A stretch of DNA of 36,586 bases, from the NCBI GenBank assembly GCA_031277975.1, contig JAITLI010000090.1, forward strand, positions 1 to 36,586. Direction: 5' to 3'. The position numbers and the translations under genes are program-made. The notes below the pieces were generated by a model. It ran no database searches. It was not told the origin of the DNA and was given only the letters and a program-made list of their open reading frames with translations. Below are positions 36,460 through 36,586 of the stretch, piece after piece; position 1 is the stretch's first letter, and each line of letters starts with the position of its first letter. Source of the stretch: Azoarcus sp. (GTDB taxonomy: Bacteria; Pseudomonadota; Gammaproteobacteria; Burkholderiales; Rhodocyclaceae).

Positions 36460-36586
36460 GCCTCGATCCGAAGTCCGTCCACGTCCGCCTGTCCCCCGAC
36501 ATGCACGAGCGCCTGGCGGTGCTGGCCGGGCTGGAGAACCGGGAAACCGCCGCACACGCCGCGCTGCTGCTGGAAAAGATGATCGT
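36456..36586 (+). CDS. Small hypothetical protein, partial (cut by window end), ribbon-helix-helix-like
   Basis: ATGA overlap with the preceding gene; reads MSLDPKSVHVRLSPDMHERLAVLAGLENRETAAHAALLLEKMI. Confidence 0.5.
   Translation, partial: MSLDPKSVHVRLSPDMHERLAVLAGLENRETAAHAALLLEKMI

Noticed and set aside
1-36586. tRNA or rRNA genes
   Set aside because: No cloverleaf-like or rRNA-like segment was recognised by eye; a tRNAscan/Infernal run would be needed to be certain.

Overview
High-GC proteobacterial window, probably betaproteobacterial judging by the gene families (inference, not tested). Three zones. (1) About 1-9.65 kb is ordinary chromosome: M23 peptidase, family-4 uracil-DNA glycosylase, rimI-tsaB, the LPS heptose genes waaF-hldD-hldA-type kinase, rsmE, an inositol-monophosphatase family gene and an MBL-fold hydrolase. 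(2) About 9.7-34.1 kb holds a repeat-rich junction followed by a near-complete type VI secretion locus. One long minus-strand operon carries tssJ-K-L-M-F-G-H, a Ser/Thr kinase, a lipoprotein with three PEGA-like repeats, an FHA protein, a PP2C phosphatase, tagF and tssE. A divergent operon carries tssA-B-C, and a convergent tagJ/impE lies beyond it. No hcp, vgrG or PAAR gene is visible. (3) About 34.1-36.6 kb is a lower-GC phage-type immunity region: a HARE-HTH plus PD-(D/E)XK-like nuclease directly downstream of an S24 (CI-like) repressor, divergent from a Cro-like gene across an intergenic region with three operator-like 12-mers. Best candidates for something undescribed: the triple-repeat lipoprotein translationally coupled to the kinase/FHA/phosphatase module, and the nuclease in a rex-like position behind the repressor. 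Secondary interest: a 21-bp-period palindrome array, a MITE-like nested inverted repeat, and an Rhs/YD-like remnant at the T6SS edge. All product calls come from reading motifs; no database search was run.
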